Below, in pieces: positions 8,400-16,873 of a stretch of DNA of 64,000 nucleotides. The stretch is from Pseudoduganella armeniaca. GTDB lineage: Bacteria; Pseudomonadota; Gammaproteobacteria; Burkholderiales; Burkholderiaceae_D. How positions within the stretch are numbered: position 1 is the stretch's first letter; the number at the start of each line of letters is the position of its first letter. Below the pieces are notes generated by a model. The model was not told the DNA's origin. It made no database searches and saw nothing but the letters and a program-made list of their open reading frames with translations. Position numbers and translations under genes: made by a program. The DNA lies in the NCBI RefSeq assembly GCF_003028855.1, contig NZ_CP028324.1, positions 2,108,001 to 2,172,000 on the forward strand, written 5' to 3'.

Positions 8400-9371
8400 T
8401 CAAGCCTTCAGTTCGACCAGCGGCCGGCCCGCTGCCGCTACAGGCGTCACCTCGGCCAGACCTTGTTCGAACGTGCACTCGAACACGTGGCGCCGCGCCG
8501 TTGGCGCCTGGTCCGATCCCAGCTCGTAGAACGCGTCGGCATCCTTGAAGCCCGTGTCGACCGTCAGCCGCTCCAGCCAGTAGGTTTGCTGCAATTCGTG
8601 CAGTTGGTCGCGTCGTGCGCTCCGTTCGCTGTCGCGGCGGCCCGGTGGCGTCGCGCCCTCGAAGTAGCGGATCAGCGCGCCTTCGACGATGTCCGTGCGG
8701 GTACGGGTGGACGGCTCTTCCAGCAGCTCCGTCGACGTCGTCTCGACCTGCACGTCGTAGCGCTGCACCAGGAGGAAGCTGTCGTATTCCAGTTCGGTGG
8801 CTTCACGCAGGCGGTTGACGGCCGTCACCATGCCCTTGGCCAGCTTGCCGGACGGGTCGTGCGTCTGGCCAACGTACAGGATCTTGCCGGCGTTCGGCAA
8901 GCCGGTGTCGTGACGCTGGAGCAGGTCGTGAATGCTGAATGTTTCCGTCAGTGCGCCCCAGTTCAGCAGCAGGTATTTGTCCTGCAGCTCCACCGTGGGT
9001 TTTTTCAGCGTCGCCTCGAATGGTACGTCCAGCTCGACGGTGATCGTGCTTTTGCGCGCTTCCGCGCCGATCAGGACCGGAATGCTCAGCTTCAGCGAGA
9101 AAAAACCCCAGCTGCTACTCCGTTGCGGGTCGATCCGCACGCGCGGGCGCGCGACCAGGAAATAGATCAGCCGCTTTTCCATCGTGCCGTCCAGCGCGAA
9201 TTGCATACGGCGCAGGTAACGGCCGACGGGGTCGCGAAAATCGGGCAGCTGCGTGCCGTCGGCCAGCAGGTCGTACCAATAGAACTTGCTCTCTGCTACC
9301 GTGGCCGTCCAGGTTTGCGGGGCGGTGCTGCGCGGCGTGAGGGACAGTTCGGTTGTTTCTTCACCAGGCAT
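8400..9371 (-). CDS. Hypothetical protein with a possible GIY-YIG-like segment
   Basis: This encodes 323 residues with no signal peptide or membrane segment. I do not recognise the family. The N-terminal half is beta-rich (WTATVAESKFYWYDLLADGT, then a basic ARPRVRIDPQR). The middle has KILYVGQTHDPSGKLAKG followed 70 residues later by EGALIRYFEG, an arrangement reminiscent of GIY-YIG domains (YVGQT core and a later Glu). The usual downstream Arg is not obvious, so nuclease function is unproven. A truncated duplicate of its 3' end lies at 7598-7773. Confidence 0.7.
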   Translation of the reverse strand: MPGEETTELSLTPRSTAPQTWTATVAESKFYWYDLLADGTQLPDFRDPVGRYLRRMQFALDGTMEKRLIYFLVARPRVRIDPQRSSSWGFFSLKLSIPVLIGAEARKSTITVELDVPFEATLKKPTVELQDKYLLLNWGALTETFSIHDLLQRHDTGLPNAGKILYVGQTHDPSGKLAKGMVTAVNRLREATELEYDSFLLVQRYDVQVETTSTELLEEPSTRTRTDIVEGALIRYFEGATPPGRRDSERSARRDQLHELQQTYWLERLTVDTGFKDADAFYELGSDQAPTARRHVFECTFEQGLAEVTPVAAAGRPLVELKA

Positions 9372-9494
9372 TCCTGTCTCCCTCGGGGAAATTGCTAGGT
9401 TATTATTTTAATTGCCATCTATGGTAAGCCCATTGTTGGGACCGAGCAATAGGAATTGCCTGAGCACGCCTACTAACGTGCCGGGGTACAACGC

Positions 9495-10181
9495 TTACGC
9501 CGCCAGGGCGCCATCCTTCAACGTCGCCCGCAGCAGCGCCAGCAGATCCTGCGGCGTGGCCAGCAGGTGGTCGGCATCCCAGCTTTGCGGCTCGACGGCG
9601 CCGCAGTAGCCCCATTGGCAGGCGATCGTCGGCATTCCCGCCGCGCGGCCGGCCTGGATGTCGCGCAGGTCGTCGCCCGCGTACCAGCATTGTTCCGGCG
9701 CCAAATCCAGCCGCTTGGCGGCCTCCAGCAGCGGGGCAGGGTGGGGTTTCGCATGGGCCGTCGTGTCGCCGGACACCACGCAGGCGGCGTGGTCCAGGCC
9801 GATCAGCGGCATCAGCGGGTCGGTAAAGCGGGCCGGCTTGTTGGTGACGATGCCCCAGACCAGGCCAGCTTCCTCGATGCCGTCCAGCAGTTCGCGCACG
9901 CCGTCGAACAGGCGGCTGTGTACCATCATCGCGGCCTGGTAGTTGTCGAAAAAGCCCTGGCGCAACTCTTCGTACCCTTCATCCGACGGGGTCAGGCCGA
10001 ACGACGCGCCGATCATGCCGCGCGCGCCGGCCGAGGCGGTCGGGCGCAGGATGTCGTATGGCGTCGGCGCCAGGCCGCGCGCAGTGCGCAGCAGGTTGAC
10101 TGCCGCGGCCAGGTCGGGGGCGGTGTCGGCAAGCGTGCCGTCGAGGTCAAACAGGATGGCGCGCGGGGCGGTAAAACTCAT
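9495..10181 (-). CDS. gph: Phosphoglycolate phosphatase, HAD superfamily
   Basis: This encodes 228 residues and hydrolyses 2-phosphoglycolate, clearing a product of DNA repair or oxygenase side reactions; the MupP-type role on MurNAc-6-P is an alternative for this family. HAD motifs are complete: DLDGT with nucleophile D12 and acid D14, T113 in VTNK, K145 in AKPHP, and GDD at 169-171. A helical cap lies between motifs I and II. It follows ubiG on the minus strand with a 57-bp gap, the usual ompA-ubiG-gph order of Burkholderiales. No strong ribosome site is seen at 10181. Confidence 0.9.
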   Translation of the reverse strand: MSFTAPRAILFDLDGTLADTAPDLAAAVNLLRTARGLAPTPYDILRPTASAGARGMIGASFGLTPSDEGYEELRQGFFDNYQAAMMVHSRLFDGVRELLDGIEEAGLVWGIVTNKPARFTDPLMPLIGLDHAACVVSGDTTAHAKPHPAPLLEAAKRLDLAPEQCWYAGDDLRDIQAGRAAGMPTIACQWGYCGAVEPQSWDADHLLATPQDLLALLRATLKDGALAA

Positions 10182-10238
10182 GGTCTGGTCAAAAGTAAAG
10201 CGGCGGCCGCAGCCGCCTGGATTGCCGAAATAAACTGC

Positions 10239-10940
10239 TTATGCTGGACGCGTGCACGCCATCAGGTAGTTCACGCTCGTGTCGTTGTTCAGGGAATAGA
10301 GCCGGGTCAACGGGTTATACCCCAGGCCTTTCAGGCTGTCCACCTGCAGGCCGGCACTGCGGACATATTGCGACAGTTCCGCCGGCGTGATGAACTTGTC
10401 GTAGTCGTGCGTCCCGCGCGGCAGCATGCGCAAGACGTATTCCGCGCCGATCACGGCGTGCAGGTAGGACTTCGGGTTGCGATTGAGCGTGGAGAAGAAG
10501 ACGTGGCCGCCCGGTTTCACCAACGTGGCGCAAGCGCGCACGATCGCGCCAGGATCGGGCACGTGTTCCAGCATTTCCATGCACGTGACGACGTCGAACT
10601 GGCCCGCTTCCTCGGCCGCCATGTCCTCCGCGGCGATCAGCTTGTAGCGCACCTGCACGCCCGACTCGAGGCTGTGCAGGTCGGCCACGCGCAGCGCCTT
10701 TTTCGACAGGTCGATGCCCGTTACCGTCGCGCCCTTGCGCGCCATCGATTCGGACAGGATGCCGCCGCCGCAGCCGATATCGATCACGTTCTTGCCCGCC
10801 AATGGCGCGCGCGCGTTGATCCATTCCAGGCGCCGGGGATTTATGTCGTGCAGGGGACGGAATTCGGACGTGGGATCCCACCAGCGGTGGGCCAGTTCGC
10901 TGAATTTCTGTATTTCGAGAGGGTCGGCATTCGCATTCAT
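10239..10940 (-). CDS. ubiG: Ubiquinone biosynthesis O-methyltransferase UbiG
   Basis: This encodes 233 residues. UbiG uses S-adenosylmethionine to methylate two hydroxyls in ubiquinone synthesis at the inner membrane. Seen: the family N-terminus (EIQKFSELAHRWWDPTSEF), SAM motif I DIGCGGG at 54-60, and the EMLEHVPDP motif. The longer frame starts at 11039, but similarity to UbiG begins at MNANADPLEIQKF, so 10940 is chosen; ATGs at 10949 and 10952 are alternatives. It lies between ompA and gph, all leftward, with the ompA terminator just upstream. Confidence 0.92.
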   Translation of the reverse strand: MNANADPLEIQKFSELAHRWWDPTSEFRPLHDINPRRLEWINARAPLAGKNVIDIGCGGGILSESMARKGATVTGIDLSKKALRVADLHSLESGVQVRYKLIAAEDMAAEEAGQFDVVTCMEMLEHVPDPGAIVRACATLVKPGGHVFFSTLNRNPKSYLHAVIGAEYVLRMLPRGTHDYDKFITPAELSQYVRSAGLQVDSLKGLGYNPLTRLYSLNNDTSVNYLMACTRPA

Positions 10941-11007
10941 GATCGGCATCATAGCGGTAATCGTTCGGGTTCCAAAGCACGCTTGCGCGGGCAAGGCGGG
11001 AGAAATG

Positions 11008-11034
11008 AAAACCCCGCCACGGAGGCGGGGTTTT
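11008..11034 (-). terminator. Intrinsic terminator after the OmpA-like gene
   Basis: AAAACCCCGCC / GGCGGGGTTTT with a 5-base loop lies 24 bp beyond the OmpA-like stop codon. The 11-bp perfect stem has a T-run on either strand. It separates ompA from ubiG. Confidence 0.9.
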
Positions 11035-11057
11035 CGCACAGCCTGACGGCTTAGGAA

Positions 11058-11771
11058 TTACTTGCTGCGGGTACCGACGACTTCGATTTCCACGCGGCGG
11101 TTCTTGGCGCGGCCTTCGGCGGTCTTGTTGTCGGCGACCGGCTGTTTCTCGCCCTTGCCTTCGGTGTACACGCGGTTGGCTTCCACGCCTTTGCTCAGCA
11201 GGTATGCCTTGACGGATTCGGCGCGGCGGATTGCCAGCTTGTCGTTGTAAGCGTCGGTGCCGACGGAGTCGGTGTGGCCAACGGCGATCACGACTTCAAC
11301 GTTCATGCCGCCCAGTTTCGAGTGCAGCTCGTCCAGCGCCTGCTTGCCTTCCGGCTTCAGCGTGGCCTTGTCGAAATCGAAGAACGCATCGGCGTTGTAG
11401 CTGACTTTTTCCGAGGTCGGTACCGGTGCGGTCGGCACTGGCGTTGGCGTCGGCGCGGTCGGTGCCGGGGTGGCCGGTGCCGGCGGTGCTACGCACTTGC
11501 CGTTTTCCAGACGCTCAGGTTCCACGCAGATCGGCAGGTCGCAGCCTGGCACCGCGTCGGCCGGCGTCCAGTAGCCGGTGCGCCAGCACAGGCCGAACGG
11601 GTTACGGGCGATGACGCCGCGCTGGTCCTGCACATACGCGCTCTTCGGGGTCGGAGCGGGGATGTCCTGGGTCACGGGCGCGAAAGGCGGCGCGGTTGGC
11701 TTGTCCTGGGCGGCCACGGTGCCAGCCAGTACCGCCGACGCTGCAAAGAGGGATGCGATCAATTTTTTCAT
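11058..11771 (-). CDS. ompA: OmpA-family peptidoglycan-associated outer membrane protein
   Basis: This encodes 237 residues. The start at 11771 has GGAAAG upstream and opens a signal peptide (MKKLIASLFAASAVLAGTVAAQ). After cleavage comes a short segment with four cysteines (C62, C77, C82, C93) and FGLCWRTGYWTP, a Pro/Thr/Ala linker (about 97-118), then a full OmpA C-terminal peptidoglycan-binding domain (FFDFDKATLKPEG; GHTDSVGTDAYN from 165; NRRVEIE 224-230). There is no eight-strand barrel as in E. coli OmpA; this short form is common in Burkholderiales. It is divergent from gyrA and has its own terminator. Confidence 0.9.
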   Translation of the reverse strand: MKKLIASLFAASAVLAGTVAAQDKPTAPPFAPVTQDIPAPTPKSAYVQDQRGVIARNPFGLCWRTGYWTPADAVPGCDLPICVEPERLENGKCVAPPAPATPAPTAPTPTPVPTAPVPTSEKVSYNADAFFDFDKATLKPEGKQALDELHSKLGGMNVEVVIAVGHTDSVGTDAYNDKLAIRRAESVKAYLLSKGVEANRVYTEGKGEKQPVADNKTAEGRAKNRRVEIEVVGTRSK

Positions 11772-12319
11772 GTTTTTCTTTCCTTTCGGGGGTGATATCG
11801 GCAGAACACACTGCATTGTTGTTGGATGTAGTGCGTTGCGTGGTGCGAATACTAACACGCGCACCCCATGCACTACCATGGAGCGATACGGGGCGCACCT
11901 CATGTGGACACTACCGATTGCGAAACAGCCAAGTTTGTATTTCCGGTCATTTTGCCACACGCGCGTAAAAGGCAGCGGCGCGCTGCAACCGGGCGGATAC
12001 GCCCAAACGACCAAAATGTTGTTTATGTGCAACCTGCTTTGCCGGCGCCCGGCGATAATAAACAGGAAATATGTCGAGACGATTACAAGCCCATGACGCC
12101 GCCAGTGTGCCTCATCGGGCTGGAACATGGCGCCGCCTCGCCGGCGCGGAATGCTGCCATGCGGCCAAATAAGCCGACGGGCATGCCAGCATGTTAAAAT
12201 CGTGCGATTGTCTGCCTGCACCTGCAGCAGCGTGAAGGGCTACCGGGGACCGCGCGGCATGTGTGCGCGGCGCCGTGGAAACTGCCCTGGAACCAACGTC
12301 AGAGAACATCGACCCGCCA
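11772..12319. other. Intergenic region between divergent ompA and gyrA
   Basis: There is no gene in these 548 bp. It must hold promoters for both strands. A TTAAAAT box at about 12194, a typical -10 shape, lies about 125 bp before gyrA, but I find no matching -35. A GATAATAAAC stretch near 12053 is another candidate. No riboswitch or operator is recognisable. Confidence 0.5.
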
Positions 12320-14992
12320 ATGGATCAATTCGCAAAAGAAACAATCCCAATTTCCCTCGAAGAAGAGATGCGCAAGAGCTACCTCGATTACGCGATGAGC
12401 GTGATCGTGGGCCGCGCCTTGCCGGATGCACGCGACGGCTTGAAGCCGGTGCACCGTCGGGTGTTGTTCTCCATGCACGAGAGTAACTACGTGCACAACC
12501 GTCCATACGTCAAGTGCGCCCGCGTCGTCGGCGACACGATGGGTAAATACCACCCGCACGGCGACTCGTCGATCTACGACACCCTGGTGCGGATGGCCCA
12601 GGATTTCTCGCTGCGCTATACGCTGGTGGACGGCCAGGGCAACTTCGGTTCCATCGACGGCGACGCCGCGGCAGCCATGCGTTACACCGAGTGCCGCCTG
12701 GACAAGATCGCCGGCGAGTTGCTGGCCGACATCGACAAGGAAACCGTCGACTTCCAGCCGAACTACGACGGCAAGGAAAAAGAACCGACGGTGCTGCCCA
12801 CGCGCGTGCCGAACCTGCTGATCAACGGTTCTTCCGGTATCGCGGTCGGCATGGCGACCAACATCGCGCCGCACAACCTGTCGGAAGTGATCAACGGCGC
12901 CCTGCACGTGCTGGCCAACCCGGCCTGCTCGGTCGATGAGCTGATCGAACTGATCCCGGCGCCGGACTTCCCGACCGGCGGCATCATCTATGGTGTGTCC
13001 GGCGTGCGCGACGGCTACCGCACGGGCCGCGGCCGCGTCGTCATGCGCGCCAAGACCCACTTCGAGGAATTCGGCAAGGAAGGCGGCCGCACCGCGATCA
13101 TCGTCGACGAGCTGCCGTACCAGGTCAACAAGAAATCCCTGCTGGAGCGCATCGCCGAGAACGTGCGCGACAAGAAGCTCGAAGGCATTTCCGACATCCG
13201 CGACGAGTCCGATAAATCGGGCATGCGCGTGGTGATCGAACTGAAACGCGGTGAAGTGCCGGAAGTGGTGCTGAACAACCTGTACAAGCAGACCCAGTTA
13301 CAGGACACCTTCGGCATGAACATGGTCGCGCTGGTCGATGGCCAGCCGAAGCTGATGAACCTGAAGGAACTGCTGGCCACGTTCCTGTCGCACCGCCGCG
13401 AAGTGGTCACGCGCCGCACCGTGTTCGAACTGCGCAAGGCGCGCGAGCGCGGCCACGTGCTGGAAGGCCTGGCAGTCGCGCTGGCGAACATCGACGACTT
13501 CATCGCCATCATCAAGGCCGCGCCGACGCCGCCGCTGGCGAAGACGGAGCTGATGGCGCGCGCCTGGGATTCGTCCCTGGTGCGCGAGATGCTGGCCCGT
13601 ACCGGCGACGAAGGCCAGGCCGGCATCGAGGCGTTCCGCCCCGAGCACCTGCCGAAGCACTACGGCATGCAGCCGGACGGCTTGTACAAGCTGTCCGACG
13701 ACCAGGCCCAGGAAATCCTGCAGATGCGCCTGCAGCGCCTGACCGGGCTGGAGCAGGACAAGATCGTCAACGAGTATAAAGACGTGATGGCGCAGATCGC
13801 CGACCTGCTGGACATCCTGGCCAAGCCGGCCCGCGTCACCGCCATCATCGGCGACGAACTGAATGCCGCCAAGCTGGAATACGGCGCCAAGGACGAGCGC
13901 CGCTCGACCATCGAGCACAACGCCACCGACCTGGAAACGGAAGACCTGATCACGCCGCAGGACATGGTCGTGACCTTGTCGCACATGGGCTACATGAAGG
14001 CCCAGCCGATCTCCGAATACCGCGCACAGAAGCGCGGCGGGCGCGGCAAGCAGGCCATGGCGACCAAGGACGAGGACTGGATCGACCAGCTGTTCATCGC
14101 CAATACGCACGACTACATCCTGTGCTTCTCCAACCGCGGCAGGATGTACTGGCTGAAGGTGTGGGAAGTGCCACAAGGCTCGCGCAACTCGCGCGGCAAG
14201 CCGATCGTCAACATGTTCCCGCTGCAGGACAACGAGAAGATCACCGTCGTGCTGCCGCTGTCGGGCGAGAACCGCACGTTCCCGGAAGATCATTACGTGT
14301 TCATGTCCACCAGCCTGGGCACCGTCAAGAAGACGCCGCTGAAGGACTTCTCCAACCCGCGCAAGGCCGGCATCATCGCCGTGGACCTGGACGAGGGCGA
14401 CTTCCTGATCGGCGCCGCGCTGACCGACGGCAAGCACGACGTGATGCTGTTCTCCGACTCCGGCAAGGCGGTGCGCTTCGACGAGAACGACGTGCGCCCG
14501 ATGGGCCGCACGGCGCGTGGCGTGCGCGGCATGAACCTGGAAGAGGGCCAGAACGTCATCGCGCTGCTGGTCGCCGAAAACGAGCAGCAGTCGGTGCTGA
14601 CGGCCACCGAGAACGGCTACGGCAAGCGCACGCCGATCACGGAATACACCCGTCACGGCCGCGGCACCAAGGGCATGATCGCGATCCAGACCTCCGAGCG
14701 TAACGGCAAGGTCGTCGCCGCCACCCTGGTCGATACCACCGACGAGATCATGCTGATCACGACGGGCGGTGTGCTGATCCGCACCCGCGTCTCCGAGATC
14801 CGCGAGATGGGCCGCGCCACCCAGGGCGTCACCCTGATCGCGGTGGAGGACGGCACCAAGCTGTCCGGCCTGCAGCGCATCGTCGAGGCGGACGCGGACG
14901 AGGTGGAGCTGGAGCCCGAAGGCGGCGCGGCGGCGGCAACGCCAGCGGCGGAGCCGGATACGCCGGCTGGCGACGACCCCGTGGCCGAGTAA
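12320..14992 (+). CDS. gyrA: DNA gyrase subunit A
   Basis: This encodes 890 residues of the ATP-dependent type II topoisomerase that introduces negative supercoils with GyrB. The start at 12320 gives MDQFAKETIPISLEEEMRKS, aligning with E. coli numbering. Catalytic Tyr122 lies in AAMRYTECRL. The quinolone region reads HPHGDSSIYD with Ser83 and Asp87, the sensitive wild-type state. The GyrA-box-like QKRGGRGKQ opens the C-terminal pinwheel, followed by an acidic tail rich in Glu, Asp, Ala and Pro. The ribosome site is weak. An alternative in-frame start at 12263 adds 19 residues with no family support. Confidence 0.97.
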   Translation: MDQFAKETIPISLEEEMRKSYLDYAMSVIVGRALPDARDGLKPVHRRVLFSMHESNYVHNRPYVKCARVVGDTMGKYHPHGDSSIYDTLVRMAQDFSLRYTLVDGQGNFGSIDGDAAAAMRYTECRLDKIAGELLADIDKETVDFQPNYDGKEKEPTVLPTRVPNLLINGSSGIAVGMATNIAPHNLSEVINGALHVLANPACSVDELIELIPAPDFPTGGIIYGVSGVRDGYRTGRGRVVMRAKTHFEEFGKEGGRTAIIVDELPYQVNKKSLLERIAENVRDKKLEGISDIRDESDKSGMRVVIELKRGEVPEVVLNNLYKQTQLQDTFGMNMVALVDGQPKLMNLKELLATFLSHRREVVTRRTVFELRKARERGHVLEGLAVALANIDDFIAIIKAAPTPPLAKTELMARAWDSSLVREMLARTGDEGQAGIEAFRPEHLPKHYGMQPDGLYKLSDDQAQEILQMRLQRLTGLEQDKIVNEYKDVMAQIADLLDILAKPARVTAIIGDELNAAKLEYGAKDERRSTIEHNATDLETEDLITPQDMVVTLSHMGYMKAQPISEYRAQKRGGRGKQAMATKDEDWIDQLFIANTHDYILCFSNRGRMYWLKVWEVPQGSRNSRGKPIVNMFPLQDNEKITVVLPLSGENRTFPEDHYVFMSTSLGTVKKTPLKDFSNPRKAGIIAVDLDEGDFLIGAALTDGKHDVMLFSDSGKAVRFDENDVRPMGRTARGVRGMNLEEGQNVIALLVAENEQQSVLTATENGYGKRTPITEYTRHGRGTKGMIAIQTSERNGKVVAATLVDTTDEIMLITTGGVLIRTRVSEIREMGRATQGVTLIAVEDGTKLSGLQRIVEADADEVELEPEGGAAAATPAAEPDTPAGDDPVAE

Positions 14993-14997
14993 TCCAG

Positions 14998-15031
14998 GCG
15001 GGCCCCGTTCGAGCGATCGGACCGGGCCCGC
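14998..15031 (+). terminator. Possible terminator after gyrA
   Basis: An inverted repeat GCGGGCCC (14998-15005) / GGGCCCGC (15024-15031) starts 6 bp after the gyrA stop. It is followed by GGTGTTTGCGTT, only a weak T-run, so termination may be partial. Confidence 0.5.
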
Positions 15032-15064
15032 GGTGTTTGCGTTCAATGAAAAACAGATAACCAT

Positions 15065-15643
15065 ATGAAGAAAATCGCCGCTGTCCTGTCGTTCACCTGT
15101 TCCCTCGCAGTCGGCATGGCCGCAACGCCGGCCCTGGCCGCGACGCCTGAAGCGGCGCCCGCCGCGGCCGCGTCCAGCGCGGCTCTGGACCCGGCCACCG
15201 TGAAGGCCGTGCGCGAACTGCTGGACTCGATGGACTACCGCAAGCTGGTCGGCGATGCGTTCAGCAAGACGGCGGCGCAGATGCCGCAGATGATGCGTTC
15301 CGGTGCGGAAGCCGCCGTGCGCGGCACGCCCAACCTGAGCGACGCGGAACGCGCCAAGCGCCTGGCGGACGTGGACAAGCGCCTGGCCAAGATCGGCCCC
15401 ATGATGACGCAGCTGTTCAACGACCCCACGCTGATCGACGACATGATCGAGGAGATCGTGCCGCTGTACGCGCGCCACTTCACGGCGGACGAGATGCGCC
15501 AGCTGGCTGCGTTCTACCGCACGCCGGTGGGCGCCAAGGCGCTCGAGAAGATGCCGCTGCTGATGAGCGAGGGCATGAAGATCGGCCAGAAGGTCGTCGA
15601 GCCGCGCGTGCAGAAGCTGATGCGTGACCTGCAACCGAACTGA
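15065..15643 (+). CDS. Exported DUF2059 protein
   Basis: This encodes 192 residues with a signal peptide ending at ALA (MKKIAAVLSFTCSLAVGMAATPALA) and an Ala/Pro-rich spacer. The mature part is helical and carries the DUF2059 signature: VPLYARHFTADEMRQLAAFY, followed by RTPVGAKALEKMPLL. The function of this periplasmic family is not established. The gene regularly sits between gyrA and serC in Burkholderiales; here it stops 12 bp before serC and is probably co-transcribed with it. Confidence 0.85.
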   Translation: MKKIAAVLSFTCSLAVGMAATPALAATPEAAPAAAASSAALDPATVKAVRELLDSMDYRKLVGDAFSKTAAQMPQMMRSGAEAAVRGTPNLSDAERAKRLADVDKRLAKIGPMMTQLFNDPTLIDDMIEEIVPLYARHFTADEMRQLAAFYRTPVGAKALEKMPLLMSEGMKIGQKVVEPRVQKLMRDLQPN

Positions 15644-15655
15644 CAAAGGATTGCC

Positions 15656-16753
15656 GTGACGACGATCTACAACTTCTCCGCCGGCCCTGCCGTATTGCCG
15701 AAGGAAGTGCTGCGGCAGGCCGCCAGCGAAATGCTGGACTGGCAGGGCAGCGGCATGTCCGTGATGGAGATGAGCCACCGCGGGCCGGAATTCATCTCGA
15801 TCTACCGCACCGCCGAGCGCGACCTGCGCGAGCTCTTGGGCGTGCCGGACAACTACCGCATCCTGTTCATGCAGGGCGGCGGGCTGTCGCAGAATGCCGT
15901 GATCCCGCTGAACCTCGTGGGCCGTGTTCAGTCCAATGGCCAGCCAGCGACCATCGATTTCGTCCGCACCGGTTCCTGGTCCGGCAAGTCGATCAAGGAG
16001 GCGGCGCGCTATGCCAACGTCAACGTGGCCGCGTCGGCCGAGGCCAACGGCTACACGGCCGTGCCGCCGCAGTCGGCGTGGCAGCTGACGCCGGGCGCGG
16101 CCTACCTGCACCTGTGCACCAACGAGACCATCGACGGCGTCGAGATCGACTTCGTGCCCGAGGTGCCGGGCGACGTGCCGATCGTGGCGGACATGTCGTC
16201 GCACATCCTGTCGCGCGCCGTGGACGTATCGAAGTACGGCCTGATTTTCGGTGGCGCGCAGAAGAACATCGGCCCGGCCGGCGTCACCGTCGTCATCGTG
16301 CGCGACGACCTGATCGGGCATGCGTTGCCGATCTGCCCGTCCGCGTTCGATTTCAAGAACGTGGCCGAGAACGAATCGATGTACAACACGCCGCCCACCT
16401 ACGGCATCTATATCGCCGGCCTGGTGTTCCGCTGGCTCAAGGAGCAGGGTGGCATCGCGGCGATGGAACGCAAGAATATTGAAAAAGCCCGGCTGCTGTA
16501 CGCGGCCCTGGACGCCGACGACTTCTACCAGAATCGCGTGGCGCCCGCCTACCGTTCGCGCATGAACGTACCGTTCTACCTGCGTGACGAGAGCAAGAAC
16601 GAAGCATTCCTGGCCGGCGCCAAAGCGCGCGGCCTGCTGCAACTGAAGGGCCACAAGTCCGTCGGTGGCATGCGCGCATCCATCTACAATGCGATGCCGA
16701 TCGAAGGCGTACAGGCGCTGGTTGATTACCTGAACGAATTCGCCGAGCGATAA
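15656..16753 (+). CDS. serC: Phosphoserine aminotransferase
   Basis: This encodes 365 residues, with a GTG start at 15656 behind AAAGGA. It transfers an amino group from glutamate to 3-phosphohydroxypyruvate in serine synthesis, and also acts in pyridoxal phosphate synthesis. Seen: the family N-terminus (YNFSAGPAVLPKEVL), HRGPEF, FMQGGGLSQN, and the cofactor lysine K203 in GGAQKNIGPAG. The length matches the E. coli enzyme. It heads a serine/aromatic/histidine amino acid cluster, as is usual in this group. Confidence 0.97.
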   Translation: MTTIYNFSAGPAVLPKEVLRQAASEMLDWQGSGMSVMEMSHRGPEFISIYRTAERDLRELLGVPDNYRILFMQGGGLSQNAVIPLNLVGRVQSNGQPATIDFVRTGSWSGKSIKEAARYANVNVAASAEANGYTAVPPQSAWQLTPGAAYLHLCTNETIDGVEIDFVPEVPGDVPIVADMSSHILSRAVDVSKYGLIFGGAQKNIGPAGVTVVIVRDDLIGHALPICPSAFDFKNVAENESMYNTPPTYGIYIAGLVFRWLKEQGGIAAMERKNIEKARLLYAALDADDFYQNRVAPAYRSRMNVPFYLRDESKNEAFLAGAKARGLLQLKGHKSVGGMRASIYNAMPIEGVQALVDYLNEFAER

Positions 16754-16786
16754 CCCCGAGCGCGATTCGACCCGACAGCAAAGGCC

Positions 16787-16813
16787 GGGGTCGGACCCGG
16801 CGGGTCCGACCCC
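16787..16813. repeat. GGGGTCGGACCC palindromic intergenic repeat
   Basis: GGGGTCGGACCC, loop GGC, GGGTCCGACCCC: a perfect 12-bp stem between serC and pheA. It is identical in core to the copy at 49544-49570 and differs by one compensated base pair from those at 21373 and 47016. It may act as a transcript-stabilising or terminating hairpin. Confidence 0.85.
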
Positions 16814-16873
16814 AGTTCCTGGCCCCGGGTTGAAGCGTGCGCCGCCGGCCCGCTTACAGATCACTAGCCAACC

